A stretch of DNA of 64,000 nucleotides from Gliomastix tumulicola (GCA_001599755.1 BCHX01000007.1:2356001-2420000); one strand, 5' to 3'. Counted from the first letter of the stretch, positions 25,141-36,435 are shown. Notes: generated by a model not told the origin, from the letters alone. Numbers and translations are program-made.

Positions 25141-25698
25141 CGTGCTCTTGTCTTATATTTATAGTTAAATGGAGCTTTAAATAGAGTCGGGGTTTAATTC
25201 AGCACTAGCGAGGTGCTGTGCATCCTCGTCTCCACAATCATAATTCTAGAAGAATCGAGAGCTAGGATTAATGTTCTGGCCCGTCGCCGCTCAGTTTGTC
25301 GGGGAAGCGAATACTTCCCCTGCTCCAAGTAGAGCCCATAGATCCGAAGCAATCCATCAAGAGGTAGATAATTGAGTCAATTTGACTCAATTCCTTGGCT
25401 GCGGGGCTATGGAGCGAGTCGTGAATAACGAGCTGATGCTGATTCGTCCCAGCTGACCCTTTATCCGGAGGAGTGCTTGGTGCTGTAAAGATGGGCTGAG
25501 ATATCCAGCGTTCGTAATTTCTCCTTTTACAGCGGAACTTGGCATCGAATGCACCCTGCAGCTCCAATCAAGGAAAATAGATATAAATATGAGCTGTTCC
25601 TGTTTAATTCCTCTTCTTCTGAATTGTCATCAACAAGCAAATAACACACCCACCATTTACACCAGAGACAAGCTACTTTCTTATATTAATTCAGCGAG
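25141..25698. other. Isochore boundary and upstream region of the small secreted gene
   Basis: Base composition changes within a few dozen bases near 25,140, where CpG and CpA reappear. A TATA-like ATATAAATATG lies at about 25,579, roughly 120 bp before the next start codon. A 99-codon minus-strand frame (25,268-25,567) has no recognisable features and is not called. Confidence 0.5.
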
Positions 25699-25929
25699 AT
25701 GAAGACTCCTGAAATAAGCACCCTCGTTTCTTTAGCAACTGTGGTCGCTGGGATACCTATCATATCGAGCTCCCAAGCCGCCACGCCTGCCATCCACTCA
25801 GACGAACAATCTCTTCCGAATCGCGTAGTCGCCCCTGCACCAGCCGCGACTTGTGCCCGCCCCTGCCTGGCACCATATACCTGCGTCTGCTACTCACCGA
25901 CGTCATGCGTCTGTGTTGATTGGCCATGA
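25699..25929 (+). CDS. Small cysteine-rich secreted protein (effector-like)
   Basis: This 76-residue protein has an N-terminal hydrophobic signal-like segment (about residues 8-27, ending SSSQA before ATP). It then has a short Pro/Ala-rich linker and a C-terminal 25-residue tail with six cysteines at 52, 56, 62, 64, 70 and 72 (spacing C-x3-C-x5-C-x-C-x5-C-x-C). Secretion followed by three possible disulfides is the likely fate. A TATA-like element lies about 120 bp upstream and the start has GCGAGATG context. I do not recognise a family. Its position about 560 bp from the RIP isochore is the kind of place where lineage-specific secreted proteins often sit. Whether it acts in host interaction, as an antimicrobial peptide or otherwise cannot be told from sequence. 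There is no evidence for introns. Confidence 0.6.
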   Translation: MKTPEISTLVSLATVVAGIPIISSSQAATPAIHSDEQSLPNRVVAPAPAATCARPCLAPYTCVCYSPTSCVCVDWP

Positions 25930-26329
25930 TCACCTCATTATGGAGCTTTCTTGGGGGAGAATGGAAGAAGCACTTACCTGAGGGGTGGCGGGGGCCCTCT
26001 CAAGGACTGCTTGGCCATCGCGCAGCGAATCTGCTGCTGTCATAAAGTTCGATTGATACAGGAGGCCTTTTGACAGCCTGGTGGAATATTGTATGTAGTC
26101 TTCTATAGCTGATACAAAACTCAGGCTTCGCGCCAGGGCTCCTAGGGGGATCGGGTTGCTTCGTGGTGTCTGATTTCCGATGACATTATCGCTACGACTT
26201 ATCGTGAAGCAAGCTCAAGCTATATACAGATGATACTTGGCCTCGTTTTTGCAGCCTGTACTTCCATCATATCACCATTCAGCGAGGAACTGATATCCGA
26301 GAACCCTATGAACCTCGACTCTATCTTGT

Positions 26330-27855
26330 TCACTCGTATAGATAGCACAGCGGAGTTCCACCCACCGTGTCAATGAGTTCTCGGAGAGTCCGTCGTTCAT
26401 TGAGCGGTTGGAAGGGCATGACATCATCCAGGGTGGCATTTTGAGCCAGAACCACACTGAGCCAGGACCGTGTGCCCCCGACATCCTGAAGTCACACATT
26501 AGTCAATACCATATGTTGTGATGAGATTGAACAGCCGATAGTTGGTGGGGTGCGACTACTTACCTGTCGATTGTCCCAGTCCAAGTTTTGCCAAATGAAG
26601 TACAGCCTATCAATCTGTGCATGGTGCAAATAGAAGGCGGGCTCTAGCGGGCTAAACAATGCATCACCGCCGGGATCGCCACCTAGACAGAAGACCTGAT
26701 CAGCCACAAGTTCTCTCAAGTAGGGCATCTGCTACAAATTGCTCACCGATGACAGAGTGTCCTCCGCCATGGACACCGAACAGTAAGTCGGCGGCTTCAG
26801 GGTAACGGGGATCACCCTCAACCATGACCTGGAAAATCTCGACGTTGGGAGGCTCGACGAGAACCTGTGTCGTGTTTCGTAGTGATGACCAGTTCTTGCA
26901 GATGTACGGATTCAAGTCTCGAACTAGACACCTGGGGTGGTAACCGGTGGCATCGGCATGCAACATGGAACCAGTGTTGACAGTATAGTTTGAGAAAGGG
27001 CCCGTGTGAACGCATCCGCCGCCGGTGCCAGTCGGGATGCCCTGCATTACGGGAACGGGAATGACATGCTCAGTACGGCCCGGGATAAACACACCATTGC
27101 TGCCAAGCGATGTTGGAGAACCATCGAAAAGAGGCGAGGCTTCGGGATCATCGCAGTCAAGACCCCATTCCCAGTAGGGGAGTGGACCTATTTCAGGTGA
27201 GCGTCCATCTGAGGGTCGTGGATGGTATCAAACGCACCATGATAGCCACAGTCCGCGAGAGCCTCCCCATATGTCTGAAGAAAGTATCGATGAAAGAGAA
27301 GAAACCACCCCTCGTATGACGTTTAGTAATGCTGAAGAGAACGATCTGGGGGTGCTCCATGCAGCGAAACACTCACCGAAATGTGGACATAGGCTCCAAG
27401 TAGAACATGGAGGACAGCAAAATCATCGAAGGCCGTCCTATCATTGTGAGACGAGGACCCAAATGACAGAAGAAAATGAGCGGCACAATCTTACCTTGAC
27501 CCCTCAAAAATGGAAAATTTACCAGGTTTGTTAATCAAACACTGAACTGCATTGGTGTAGTCGATTCTCTGCTGGCCTGGGATATTCCTCCTGTATTCAA
27601 TGCGTCAGTCTAGAGTATGAGTATGAGTTTCATGAGATCTAACCATTCTTTGTAAATCTTGACGTTGTCGACGTTACACTCTGGAGTACCATTCTGCTCA
27701 AGACGTGCCCAGGCATTGTCGAATGCCTGCTTGCTCAAGTCTTCGAGGACTTTGCCTGAATCAACATCGTCTTGAGGGAAGTCCGAGAGGGATTGGGACA
27801 GCACCCCAGAGGCAAAGGGCAGAAGAAGACTGAGAATACGGAGGAGCGACGGCAT
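26330..27855 (-). CDS. Secreted tyrosinase-family copper oxidase
   Basis: This is a type-3 copper enzyme that would oxidise phenols to quinones outside the cell or in the secretory route. Seven exons are inferred: 27855-27644, 27590-27495, 27437-27377, 27310-27238, 27187-26747, 26682-26564 and 26485-26330. The six introns are 50-78 bp with GT..AG ends, and the joined frame is open (385 residues). Residues 1-20 form a signal peptide. The CuA site has His113, His121 and His130 (the last in FHRYF). The CuB site shows HGGGHSVIGG and then FYLHHAQIDRLYFIWQ. Tyr-Trp-Glu-Trp after CuA is typical. The length fits the short fungal form without the C-terminal cap domain of melanin tyrosinases. The substrate is unknown. 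It lies about 2.9 kb from the triterpene cluster; membership in that pathway is not implied by known chemistry. Confidence 0.85.
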
Positions 27856-30730
27856 CCTAGCGACGTTAATGACAAGGCGTGGAGCTATGGTGCTGGAGGG
27901 AAGAAAAACGTCAGGGTTGCTTAAGCTGGGCTACTTATACCTATAGCTGTCCCGCGCTGAACGCTTCTACTGGAGTGACCGATGCATCCTCCGCCATTGG
28001 CCGCGGAGGTCAAGAACTCGGAGTCAGAAGCCATCAGATGATATGCCCCAGCCTTAATAGGCTGAGCAAAGTCTTGCCAAGAAAGCCGCAGGCGGCGTGT
28101 ACCTTGCAATAAGGAATGCACATGCAAGCTTAGCACAATCAACGGTAATGCTCAAGGGCTCGCCGCTAGGCAGTCCGGGACCGATCTGTCCTAATTTTAG
28201 TTATCGGCTCTGGGCAAAAGAGATGTCCGGGCTAATTTTTCATTCCCGAGGACGGTGGTCAGATGCTGAGCGTTACTTTGAATGACGGGCTACAACGTCC
28301 CGAATCCGCTGGAACTGTCCGAGTGTCACTCACTGGTGGCCTTTGCCCTGCAGGCGCATTTGGTCTCGTAGTGCGGCGAGTGGAAGGGTGGAGGAGCAGC
28401 TGCCAATGCATCTTCCCCTCATTCAACGGATTCGTATCTGGGCCAAGCAGGATTCGTGGCGTGGAGCCGATACCCGGCTTTGTTTGCCTGCAAGATGCCA
28501 GGGGCCCTCGCTTGACACAAGACAGAAGTTCTCAACGGCTGAAATGTACCGCTGTGCCTTACTTCATCCTCGATCCTTTACCACGCTTGTGACAGGGCTC
28601 TGCAGGTGGCTTGCAGGTGGCTGGATGACTCTGACCACCCTCAGCTTGAGGCTGCGAAGTTGGCCCAGAAGTGGCTTCCTTGATCATTCCCCGCCAAGAG
28701 ACATTTAATGCGTGCGTCGGTCTCGGCATGAATCTTTACTGGTTGAATAATGTCTCACTGGGACGCTACAGGGATGAGTAAGCATAGGTGTAAGGCAAAC
28801 TGTTGGGATCGTATTGATCGTGTTGGTATTTGAGATTTCGTATTGGACTGGTACTGTTGGAGGATGACTGGGCTCCCACCTTCACCTTCGCCGACGGCCA
28901 TCAATTTGTAGTCATGCATGCAAAGGCAAGTACCTTCACTTTCATTCCATATTGTTGCAGCACCATTGGTCGGCTGGTGAGGCACGGAGCGTAACAGACC
29001 AAGATTCGAGGTGTCATTAGAGACCCCTGCAGGCATATCACCCTCATGCGCAAGCTTGGGCGCCATGAAGTGAAAGCGAGCAATCTGGGCCGGCGGCTCA
29101 ATGTCAGTTGCACTAGTGTGACTTGCTGGGTTGGTCCGCGCGGGCTGACTCTGTTTCCACTTGATCATAGGCCAATCCTCCGTGGCCCAGAGCGCTGACA
29201 CACTAGTGAGTCGGAAATTGCCTCATCCGTAGGATCCTCGAAAAGCCGCTCGTGGCTCACTTGAAGCCTAGACACTGTCTCACTGCGGGATCGCCCGATT
29301 ACGCAATCAAGTTGCAACTCATATTGAGTCTGCCTTTATGGAAAGCCATTCATCGCGAGGGAACCTGGCTGGTTACTTAAGAGTCGAGCACAATGAGCCC
29401 CCCATCAGTAACACCAGGGGTTACACTCCAGCGGACAATGAACAACGAAGAATGGACATGCATGTATCGGCACAACTGTGCTACCTTACCTACAGGCTGC
29501 ACTTAGGTGAGCATACGATGACCTATTTTAGGACGAAGGAGCAGGATCACGATGCACAGGTCTAGACCATGCTAATCCCGTGGTCCATATTAGGAACCGG
29601 TGCAGCGTAACTGCTAAGCGCATCTTCGGTGCTCCTCCCCTGCACTCTTGTGACATGACGAGGACATTCCACACTTAGCTATGTCATCGGAACTTGAGTG
29701 ACAGAGAAATTGAGTTGATTGGCTGCAACCACAAATCCTCCAAGCATCTGTCGTGCAAGAGGGTGTGAAAGCCCCACGCCTCCCTACCACGTCCAGCGAC
29801 TCCAACCTGCCCAACAGCTAGAGCGTGCGGCGCTGAGGCACTGTGAGGCTAGCCGAGAGCTCCTGGTTTCCACCGTGTTCTGATAATTTTGCCTCCCGAG
29901 CCGCCTTTGTTTGGAAGACTCATCCCGACTTCTGCAGTAGTGATGACTTCAGTGGTCAGCATCGAGTCCGCTGCGTAGATGGTCATACGTGCACGTTATG
30001 AATTGGAGGTTCATCGGGTGACTGCCTCAAGATCGAGATTATTAGTAGCTGATCGGCCTTTCTGTGCAAAATACTCGAAGTGGCTTGTAGTTCGGGCATT
30101 TTGTTCGGTCGGTCCGATCCAATCGTCGCCTATGATGATCGGCAGCACATCCAATTGTTCAGTGGGTGGCCTTTGAAACAACGCGACTGATTGGGTTAAT
30201 TACGAAGGGAGTAGCACCGTTGAGACCAATCCGCCCCTTGTTGAGGGGCACTTTGTGAGTGTATGTAGCTAACTGATCAAAATAATCTGGCTACGACCTA
30301 ATCGCGCCCTTCTAAGGCCGTCGACCCCAAGGCTCGGCCTCCAAGCTTGTACAAAATGGACTTACAAGCTAGCGGCATATTTGCACTGCTGTCATAAGTA
30401 TCCCGGTGCATACTGACTTTACATCCTTGTCAAGTATATTGCGAATATTTATGTTGCTCACTTATTCTCGGACACATAATAATTAAGTGTGAACAAAGAG
30501 GGTTCAGGGTGAAGAACTATGTTCGAGCTGAGAGACCTAGCGCACACGAAGCAGTGAAGCTTGGCTGAAAATTCTGACCTGAGTTGCCCGGAATCACGAA
30601 AGCACGAGCTCTGAAGACTTCCCATGCTCCCTGAAAATGCTGCACACTGTCCAGGGCACCGGGAGGAAGGATCATTATTCTATCCGAGCACAACCTCCAT
30701 ACCCAGTGCTTGCTAGAAGCGGAGCATTTT
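27856..30730. other. Long intergenic region, no gene recognised
   Basis: Nearly 2.9 kb separates the tyrosinase from the triterpene cluster. The sequence has normal composition and no frame that I can support. The largest is 148 codons on the minus strand (28,755-29,201), without a recognisable domain or signal peptide. It includes the tyrosinase promoter and the 3' flank of the first P450. Decayed gene remnants are possible but not demonstrable by eye. Confidence 0.5.
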
Positions 30731-32317
30731 TCACACCGGCCCAGAGTTGTTGCGCCTTGACACTATCATCCGACAATCTCTCTCCGGCCTTGCAGGAAAT
30801 GAGGCGATGAAGCACTTAGCTGGCAATAGCTTCGGAATACCAGCTTCGTCTACATTTTCCGGCCCAAACTCGCTATTCTCTGGAAGTTCAATATCGTAGT
30901 CCTTGAGAATGTTGGCCACAATCGTGAGCATCTCAACCCACGCCAGATTGCGACCGATGCAGTTCCTGGGACCATACGAGAAGGTGAAAAGGGTCTTCTT
31001 GGCCTTTTCGTTGTCTAGGAACCGCTCAGGCTGGAAACGATGCGGTTGGTCCCACGTTTCTTCATCCATGTTGACCGACCGAAGGTTCACGTATATTTCA
31101 GTCCCTGGTGGGACGTAGTGTCCTTGCAGCTCGACACCGCGAGACGGGGATACGCGAGGCGTCAGACCAGCCGTCGTAGGAGACACGCGCAAGGCTTCGC
31201 TTACGCACGCCTCGATGTAGGGAAGCTTTGACAGCACCTCCTTGTGTAATACAAGATGCTCCGGTGGGAAGGCAGAGCGAACTTCATCAACTGCCCGCGC
31301 TAACTTCTCTGGGTGAAGGAGAAGTAGATGGAATACCCACATGATGGCCGAAGATGTGGTCTCGCTGCCCGCGAGCATCATCATGATGCATTCTGCCTGG
31401 ATCTCCGAAGGCGACATCTTGATCTTGGACTCAGGATCTTCGGCCTCGAGAAATGCTTGGAGCATATCCGCTGGTGCTTCGGCCCCTGTTTCCAGGAACG
31501 CCTTGCGAATGCGTGCCGATTCCTTGCTGTAGTCGGCTAGCTCTTGGTACATCCATTTCCAGGGCAGCATGAGCCACGTGAAGGGAATCAGGGACAGGAG
31601 AGCCAGAATCAAGGGATTATCAAGCAGATCCATGATGGAACCAGCCCGGCTGCTTATGGACGAGCTTCCCTTGGAGATGGACTGAGGGTCTTGCCCAAAA
31701 GCCAGCGCGCTCATGATGTCGAAGGTGGCGAGCTGTGTATCAATGCGGTAATTGACCTCGGTGGGCTTTCCGTTGTTGGTGTCAATAAGCTGCTCCCACT
31801 TGTTGCGAATAGCCTCGTATCCATGTCGTTGGATCACGGGCTCCATCTTGTTGAGGTAGCCATAGTTGAGGTAAGGCCCAATCTGGCGTCTCCTTCGGCT
31901 GGCAAGAGTTGGATCTCGCTGAGACACAATGTTCTTGGTGCCACCATCGTCGAAAATATCGAAGAAGGTGGCCTTGTGGAAGTCTTGGGAGCCCAGAATG
32001 AGACGGATGTCCTCTGGATTGCTGATGCACACGGCATTGGGCTTGTACACGTAAACCTGCCCGAATCTCGCCGCGTCCTTCTCAGCAGTCTGGGCGACCT
32101 TGCCGGAGAAGTTGTCGACATCGCCGCGCTTGGATGTGATGCGGGCAAGAAACGGTCCTGGGATTTTGCGCAACGGGGAAAAATATACAGCGTAAACGAG
32201 CCTGCTAGTGAACAAGGCAAGAAACGACGTAGCGGCGACAAGAACAGCGCCCTTGGGGGTGATTTCGGCAGCTAGCCGGTCGATATAGCGACTCGTAAAT
32301 CCGTGAGGGACTGACAT
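30731..32317 (-). CDS. Cytochrome P450, helvolic acid type (HelB1-like)
   Basis: This is a membrane-anchored microsomal P450 of about 528 residues. It has an N-terminal hydrophobic anchor (about 20-45), a Pro-rich hinge (SPLRKIPGP), an I-helix AGSETTS, an ExxR motif (EALR), and heme-binding FSYGPRNCIGRN with Cys453 as axial ligand. The frame extends 36 codons upstream to 32,425, but the Met at 32,317 aligns best with the starts of the sister P450s. It is divergent from the cyclase gene across 1.2 kb. All four P450s here share the C-terminal PERDC-type ending and are paralogues. By position it is assigned as HelB1, known to oxidise the C-4 methyl of the protostadienol for demethylation with HelC. 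The family is certain; the individual letter is inferred from gene order. Confidence 0.85.
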   Translation of the reverse strand: MSVPHGFTSRYIDRLAAEITPKGAVLVAATSFLALFTSRLVYAVYFSPLRKIPGPFLARITSKRGDVDNFSGKVAQTAEKDAARFGQVYVYKPNAVCISNPEDIRLILGSQDFHKATFFDIFDDGGTKNIVSQRDPTLASRRRRQIGPYLNYGYLNKMEPVIQRHGYEAIRNKWEQLIDTNNGKPTEVNYRIDTQLATFDIMSALAFGQDPQSISKGSSSISSRAGSIMDLLDNPLILALLSLIPFTWLMLPWKWMYQELADYSKESARIRKAFLETGAEAPADMLQAFLEAEDPESKIKMSPSEIQAECIMMMLAGSETTSSAIMWVFHLLLLHPEKLARAVDEVRSAFPPEHLVLHKEVLSKLPYIEACVSEALRVSPTTAGLTPRVSPSRGVELQGHYVPPGTEIYVNLRSVNMDEETWDQPHRFQPERFLDNEKAKKTLFTFSYGPRNCIGRNLAWVEMLTIVANILKDYDIELPENSEFGPENVDEAGIPKLLPAKCFIASFPARPERDCRMIVSRRNNSGPV

Positions 32318-33548
32318 ATTGACAATATCGGCGAGAGAAAGAAAGTAGGGGCTTTGCAGTTGGCCTGTTGAATTGGTTTGGTTATTGTTGCCTTGACGCA
32401 AAGCTACCAAAGACCGGCAGCCCACTTCACTTCTCTATCAAGACTGTCAATCGGAAGAACTCAAGACGATAACTAACGCTCAAATGCTCCGCTGTCTCCT
32501 GTTGGTGCTGTTATCAGCGTCATGATGTGGAGTGCCCGTGTATCTATCAAGGCGAGCAGATCTATGTGGAGTCGCGGTTGAATATTCCTCCATATATTAC
32601 GGTTCTGACTCGCATGCTAGATTACCTGTTTCGTTTGATACACCCCCCTTCTAGACCAACGCATTGCCGCACTGCCGAACATATGACACTTGCTCCCTCA
32701 CTTGGCGAAGCTATTGACCCTTATCAACATCCTGCGGCATGTGAAAGGGACCTGATGCTGTGATCTGAACCCACTTCTTGGCGATCGTTTCCGTCCGGGA
32801 GTAGCTGGGGTTCATCTGTCACACTCACTTGGGGCAGTCCCGGCGGATAAAACTAAAACGTGGCTTGCAGCCGCATATTACACTCAGGGACTTTTGATGT
32901 TCAGCTTCGTCTTTGTTGGAGAAGGGACTTTAGCTTGGTGTGTTACTTGCGACGTTGCACTTGTGGCGTTCTCAGTCACACGGTGTGCGCGCCAACCATG
33001 AACCTCCTTCTGATCTTGTACTTGTGGTCTGAGAAGAGGGGCTACGACATGACGAGTTGTCATTGAGCGTGCCCCTGATGACCCTTAAGGGGCGAGATAA
33101 TGACGCGGCACTCGTGGCCAAGTATAGGATGGGCGCGATAATGCCTGACGTGAACTGAACTCCACATCGTGAGGGCCACGATGGGCCACGATGGAGCGTA
33201 AACCTCGCAGTGTCGTATCGGCGAAAAGGTTGACACTGGTCGGATGCGACTCGGATGCTGTTCATCCGGCTGTAAGGCATCTTCCATCGTCAGCAGATGG
33301 AGATAAGACATGGGAAACCTGCTCGCTAGCGAACAATATGCCGTACGCGCCGGAGTAGACTAAACCATTCGAGACCCTTGATCTCTTCTGGTCTCACGAC
33401 CTCGGTTCTCTCAGACATCTGCTAGGCCATATCTTGCATAAAGCGGAGTGGATTCAAGACACTTCATCTTCAGGCCCGATACAGCAAGCGACAGATCTTT
33501 TTCGCCCTGAGTCTCGTCGATCAAGCTTGCTAGACCTATCTTTGAATC
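32318..33548. promoter_or_regulatory. Divergent promoter region of helB1 and helA
   Basis: This 1.23 kb stretch between two divergently transcribed cluster genes probably holds both promoters. The last 150 bp before the cyclase start is pyrimidine-rich (TTGATCTCTTCTGGTCTC near 33,380), as is common upstream of fungal starts. No supported gene lies here and I could not pick out a convincing operator. Confidence 0.45.
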
Positions 33549-35771
33549 ATGGCAACTACGACACTCACGACGGCCCCAACGTCTCCAGATGGCCTTCTCC
33601 TTGCCAAACCTGAGTACAAGGACACCAAACTTGCAAAGGAGTACAGAACAGATCTCGCCAAATGGAGGCTCCGGGTCCAAGAAGGACGACATCTCTGGGA
33701 GTATGTCGAGGACCCAGCTCAGCTGCAAACACAGCCGCAGAGCTTCCTTGAGAACTACTGGCTGGGTCGTGACTACGAATTGGAGCAGATGACTCCGGCC
33801 AGAAGTCCACAACAGGCCTTGGACAATGGCTGGAACTTCTTCAAACGTCTGCAGACTGAGGATGGTCACTGGGGATGTAATGATGATGGCCCCCTGTTTG
33901 TCACCAGTGGCATTGTCATCTCATCTTACATTGTCGGTATCGAAATTCCTGGCCCACTGAAAGCCGAGATGATACGCTACTTGATGAACTTCGCCAACGA
34001 GGAGGGAGGATGGGGACTTTGGATCAACAGCCCATCGACAGTCTTTGGGACCACAATGAATTATACGATGCTACGCATCTTGGGTGTTGACCAGGGGCAT
34101 CCAGTACTTCAAGACGCTCGTGCTGCACTGCTGAGGATGGGGTCTGCCCGCGCACTGCCTACATGGGGGAAGTTCTGGATGTGCGTGCTGGGCGTGTATG
34201 AGTGGGATGGGATGATCCCTCTCATCCCTGAGCCTCTCTTAGCACCAGCATCGCTGCCGATTAACCCGGGTCAGTGGTGGGTTCACGTGAGAAACGTGTT
34301 TGTGTCGATGAGTTATCTCTACGGCACCCGCTTCGCTATGCCCCCAACCGCCTTGACCTTGAGCTTGCGACGAGAGCTTTACGACATCGACTACAATAGG
34401 ATTGATTGGCTCGCTCAGCGGAACAACATCAGCGACCATGACCGTCTCGCCCCCTCTACTCTCATACAGAAGGTGCTCACAGGCGCTCTCTGCACGTACG
34501 AGAAGATCAAGGTGCCATCCGTTCGCCAGGCAGCGCTGAGAGAAGCGCTGTTCCAAATTGAAGCCGAGGTTTTGAACACCAATTACCTGTGCATTGCCCC
34601 GGTCAGCTTCGCATCCAACATGCTGGCCATGTATCAGGCGCACGGTGCGGATAGCCACTGGATTAAGGGCATGCGTGAACGCATCATAGACCCGATGTGG
34701 ATGTGCCGGGAGGGCATGGCAGCATCTGGGACGAACGGAACATCTCTCTGGGACACAGTCTTCACGGTTCAGGCTGCACTGGACTCGGGACTGGCAAGTC
34801 GCCCCGAGAACCGAGACATCATGCTCAAGGCTCTCGAGTTCATAGATGTGTCGCAAATTCGAGAGAACCCGCTTGGGGCACACCACGTGTATCGGCAGCC
34901 AACAAAAGGGGCCTGGCCGTTCAGCACTCGTGACCAGTCATACGCCGTCTCTGACACCACGGCGGAGGCTGTTCGATGCGTCATCCAATTGCAGTCCACT
35001 GGGGTTGTCCCGAGCCTCATCTCCGATCAGCGAATCAAGGATGCTATTGACTTGATCTTGGGAATGGAGAATAAGTGTGGCGGCTACTCCGCCTTCGAGC
35101 CGATCCGCGGGCCCAAAGTGTTGGAGATGCTCAACATCACGGAGCTCTACCGAGATGTCATGACGGACAATTTGTATCCCGAATGCACGAGCTCGGTTCT
35201 CCTATGCCTGGACACATTCTCTAAGGTTTATCCCGACTATCGACCCAACGACATTGCGTCTTGTGTGAGCAATTGCGTTCGGTATCTCACCGAGGCTCAG
35301 TTTCCTGATGGTGGTTGGATTGCAACTTGGGGCGTCTGCTTCACTTATGCCACCATGTTTGCCCTGCAGGGCCTCCAAACTGTCGATCTCTGTGAAGCGA
35401 ACAGCAAAGTGTGCCTGGATGCATGCAATTTCCTGCTCAGGTACCAAAATTCGGACGGCGGATGGGGAGAAGATCTACTCAGCCTCCGGCATAGACGGTA
35501 CATCCAGGACCCGGCAGGTAGTCAGGTCACCTGTACTGCGTACGCAGTGACAGGGCTGATGGCGGCTAAGTGTGGAAACAAGGAGGCAATCAAACGAGGT
35601 ATAGCCTGGCTCGTGAAGCAGCAGCAGAAGACTGGAGAATGGCTGCCGGGTTCACTGGAGGGCATCTTCGCTAGCCCTGGAGGAATGCGCTATCCCAACT
35701 ACAAGTTTCACTTCACTCTGGCTGCCCTAGGGAAGTACAAGGAGTTGTATGGGGATGAGATTCTATTTTAG
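33549..35771 (+). CDS. Oxidosqualene:protostadienol cyclase
   Basis: It cyclises (3S)-2,3-oxidosqualene to protosta-17(20),24-dien-3beta-ol, the first committed step to fusidane antibiotics, at the ER or lipid-droplet membrane. The 740-residue length is normal for oxidosqualene cyclases. QW-type repeats are visible at EEGGWGLW (151-158), DGGWIATWG (587-595), DGGWGEDL (636-643) and TGEWLPGSLEG (695-705). The catalytic-acid motif reads DTTAE at 469-473 instead of the usual DCTAE. Near the C-terminus the sequence FASPGGMRYPNY (707-718) resembles the APPGGMR segment reported for the Aspergillus fumigatus protostadienol cyclase rather than lanosterol synthase. Cluster context also argues against a housekeeping ERG7. 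It is a single exon starting ATCATGGC. Divergent from the first P450 and followed by a second one on the same strand. Confidence 0.93.
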   Translation: MATTTLTTAPTSPDGLLLAKPEYKDTKLAKEYRTDLAKWRLRVQEGRHLWEYVEDPAQLQTQPQSFLENYWLGRDYELEQMTPARSPQQALDNGWNFFKRLQTEDGHWGCNDDGPLFVTSGIVISSYIVGIEIPGPLKAEMIRYLMNFANEEGGWGLWINSPSTVFGTTMNYTMLRILGVDQGHPVLQDARAALLRMGSARALPTWGKFWMCVLGVYEWDGMIPLIPEPLLAPASLPINPGQWWVHVRNVFVSMSYLYGTRFAMPPTALTLSLRRELYDIDYNRIDWLAQRNNISDHDRLAPSTLIQKVLTGALCTYEKIKVPSVRQAALREALFQIEAEVLNTNYLCIAPVSFASNMLAMYQAHGADSHWIKGMRERIIDPMWMCREGMAASGTNGTSLWDTVFTVQAALDSGLASRPENRDIMLKALEFIDVSQIRENPLGAHHVYRQPTKGAWPFSTRDQSYAVSDTTAEAVRCVIQLQSTGVVPSLISDQRIKDAIDLILGMENKCGGYSAFEPIRGPKVLEMLNITELYRDVMTDNLYPECTSSVLLCLDTFSKVYPDYRPNDIASCVSNCVRYLTEAQFPDGGWIATWGVCFTYATMFALQGLQTVDLCEANSKVCLDACNFLLRYQNSDGGWGEDLLSLRHRRYIQDPAGSQVTCTAYAVTGLMAAKCGNKEAIKRGIAWLVKQQQKTGEWLPGSLEGIFASPGGMRYPNYKFHFTLAALGKYKELYGDEILF

Positions 35772-36435
35772 GGACATAGAAAACACGAAACATGATGTAA
35801 TCATGGCTATATCCCCCAGGCCTTCCTCGGCGTTCACAATGCCACACTAATGGTTAATTAATTTTGGGAGGATTATTTTTGTGAAATGGATCGTGTGCCG
35901 AACGAAACGGATTGATGACAGGAGGACTGTTTCTGCGGAAGCCATCACCCACGCCATTTGACCGGCATCGCCGACTGCTTTTTGCATGTGAACCAGTTGT
36001 ATGTAATGCCTGCTTATCCCGACTGCCACATCCTGATTTCGTTTGGGATACGACTGTGATACGCGTACACGAGTATGCCGATCCTGCCGATCTAGTGCCA
36101 TACGAGAGGCCCCTCATACCCCTCGCTGTCGTTAGTTGGGCCGGCGCAATTTACCGCTCTTCCTCTACGGCCACACCCCAGCTTATCCCTAAGACCCCAG
36201 TGCCCTCTTTCCCCATTCGAACGACGTGATAGTACGGAGAACATAAAATGATTACAGGTTGGTGGGGATTGTCTAGATTACTGGACTGTCTGTCATATTC
36301 AGTAGTCATACGCAGGCCTCCGTCATTGTGCGAAACCCCCACGGAAGAGAAACTATTGCCAGCCTCACACGCAGCGACACCTTTGATCAAAGAATCTCAG
36401 TGTCCGTCAACAACACTGTACTCACCTCACTCATC
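35772..36435. promoter_or_regulatory. Intergenic region, helA terminator and helB2 promoter
   Basis: This 664 bp stretch lies between two genes on the same strand. It should contain the cyclase 3' end signals and the promoter of the next P450. An AT-rich patch (TTAATTAATTTTGGG) lies about 85 bp after the cyclase stop. Several short frames here have no recognisable content. Confidence 0.4.

Noticed and set aside
25268..25567. 99-codon minus-strand frame upstream of the small secreted gene
   Set aside because: No signal peptide, domain, or intron signals, and it covers the likely promoter of the gene at 25,699.
28755..29201. 148-codon minus-strand frame in the long intergenic region
   Set aside because: Low complexity in parts, no recognised domain, and no convincing start or splice context; could be a remnant but not supportable.
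31544..32275. 243-codon plus-strand frame opposite the first P450
   Set aside because: Antisense shadow of a P450 with complete motifs.
32318..32425. 36-codon N-terminal extension of the first P450, with equal-length extensions in the second and fourth P450 frames
   Set aside because: The equal length looked meaningful, but the three extensions share no sequence similarity and the internal Met positions align with the fourth paralogue; coincidence.
34239..34886. 215-codon minus-strand frame inside the cyclase gene
   Set aside because: Lies fully opposite a clearly coding cyclase; antisense shadow.
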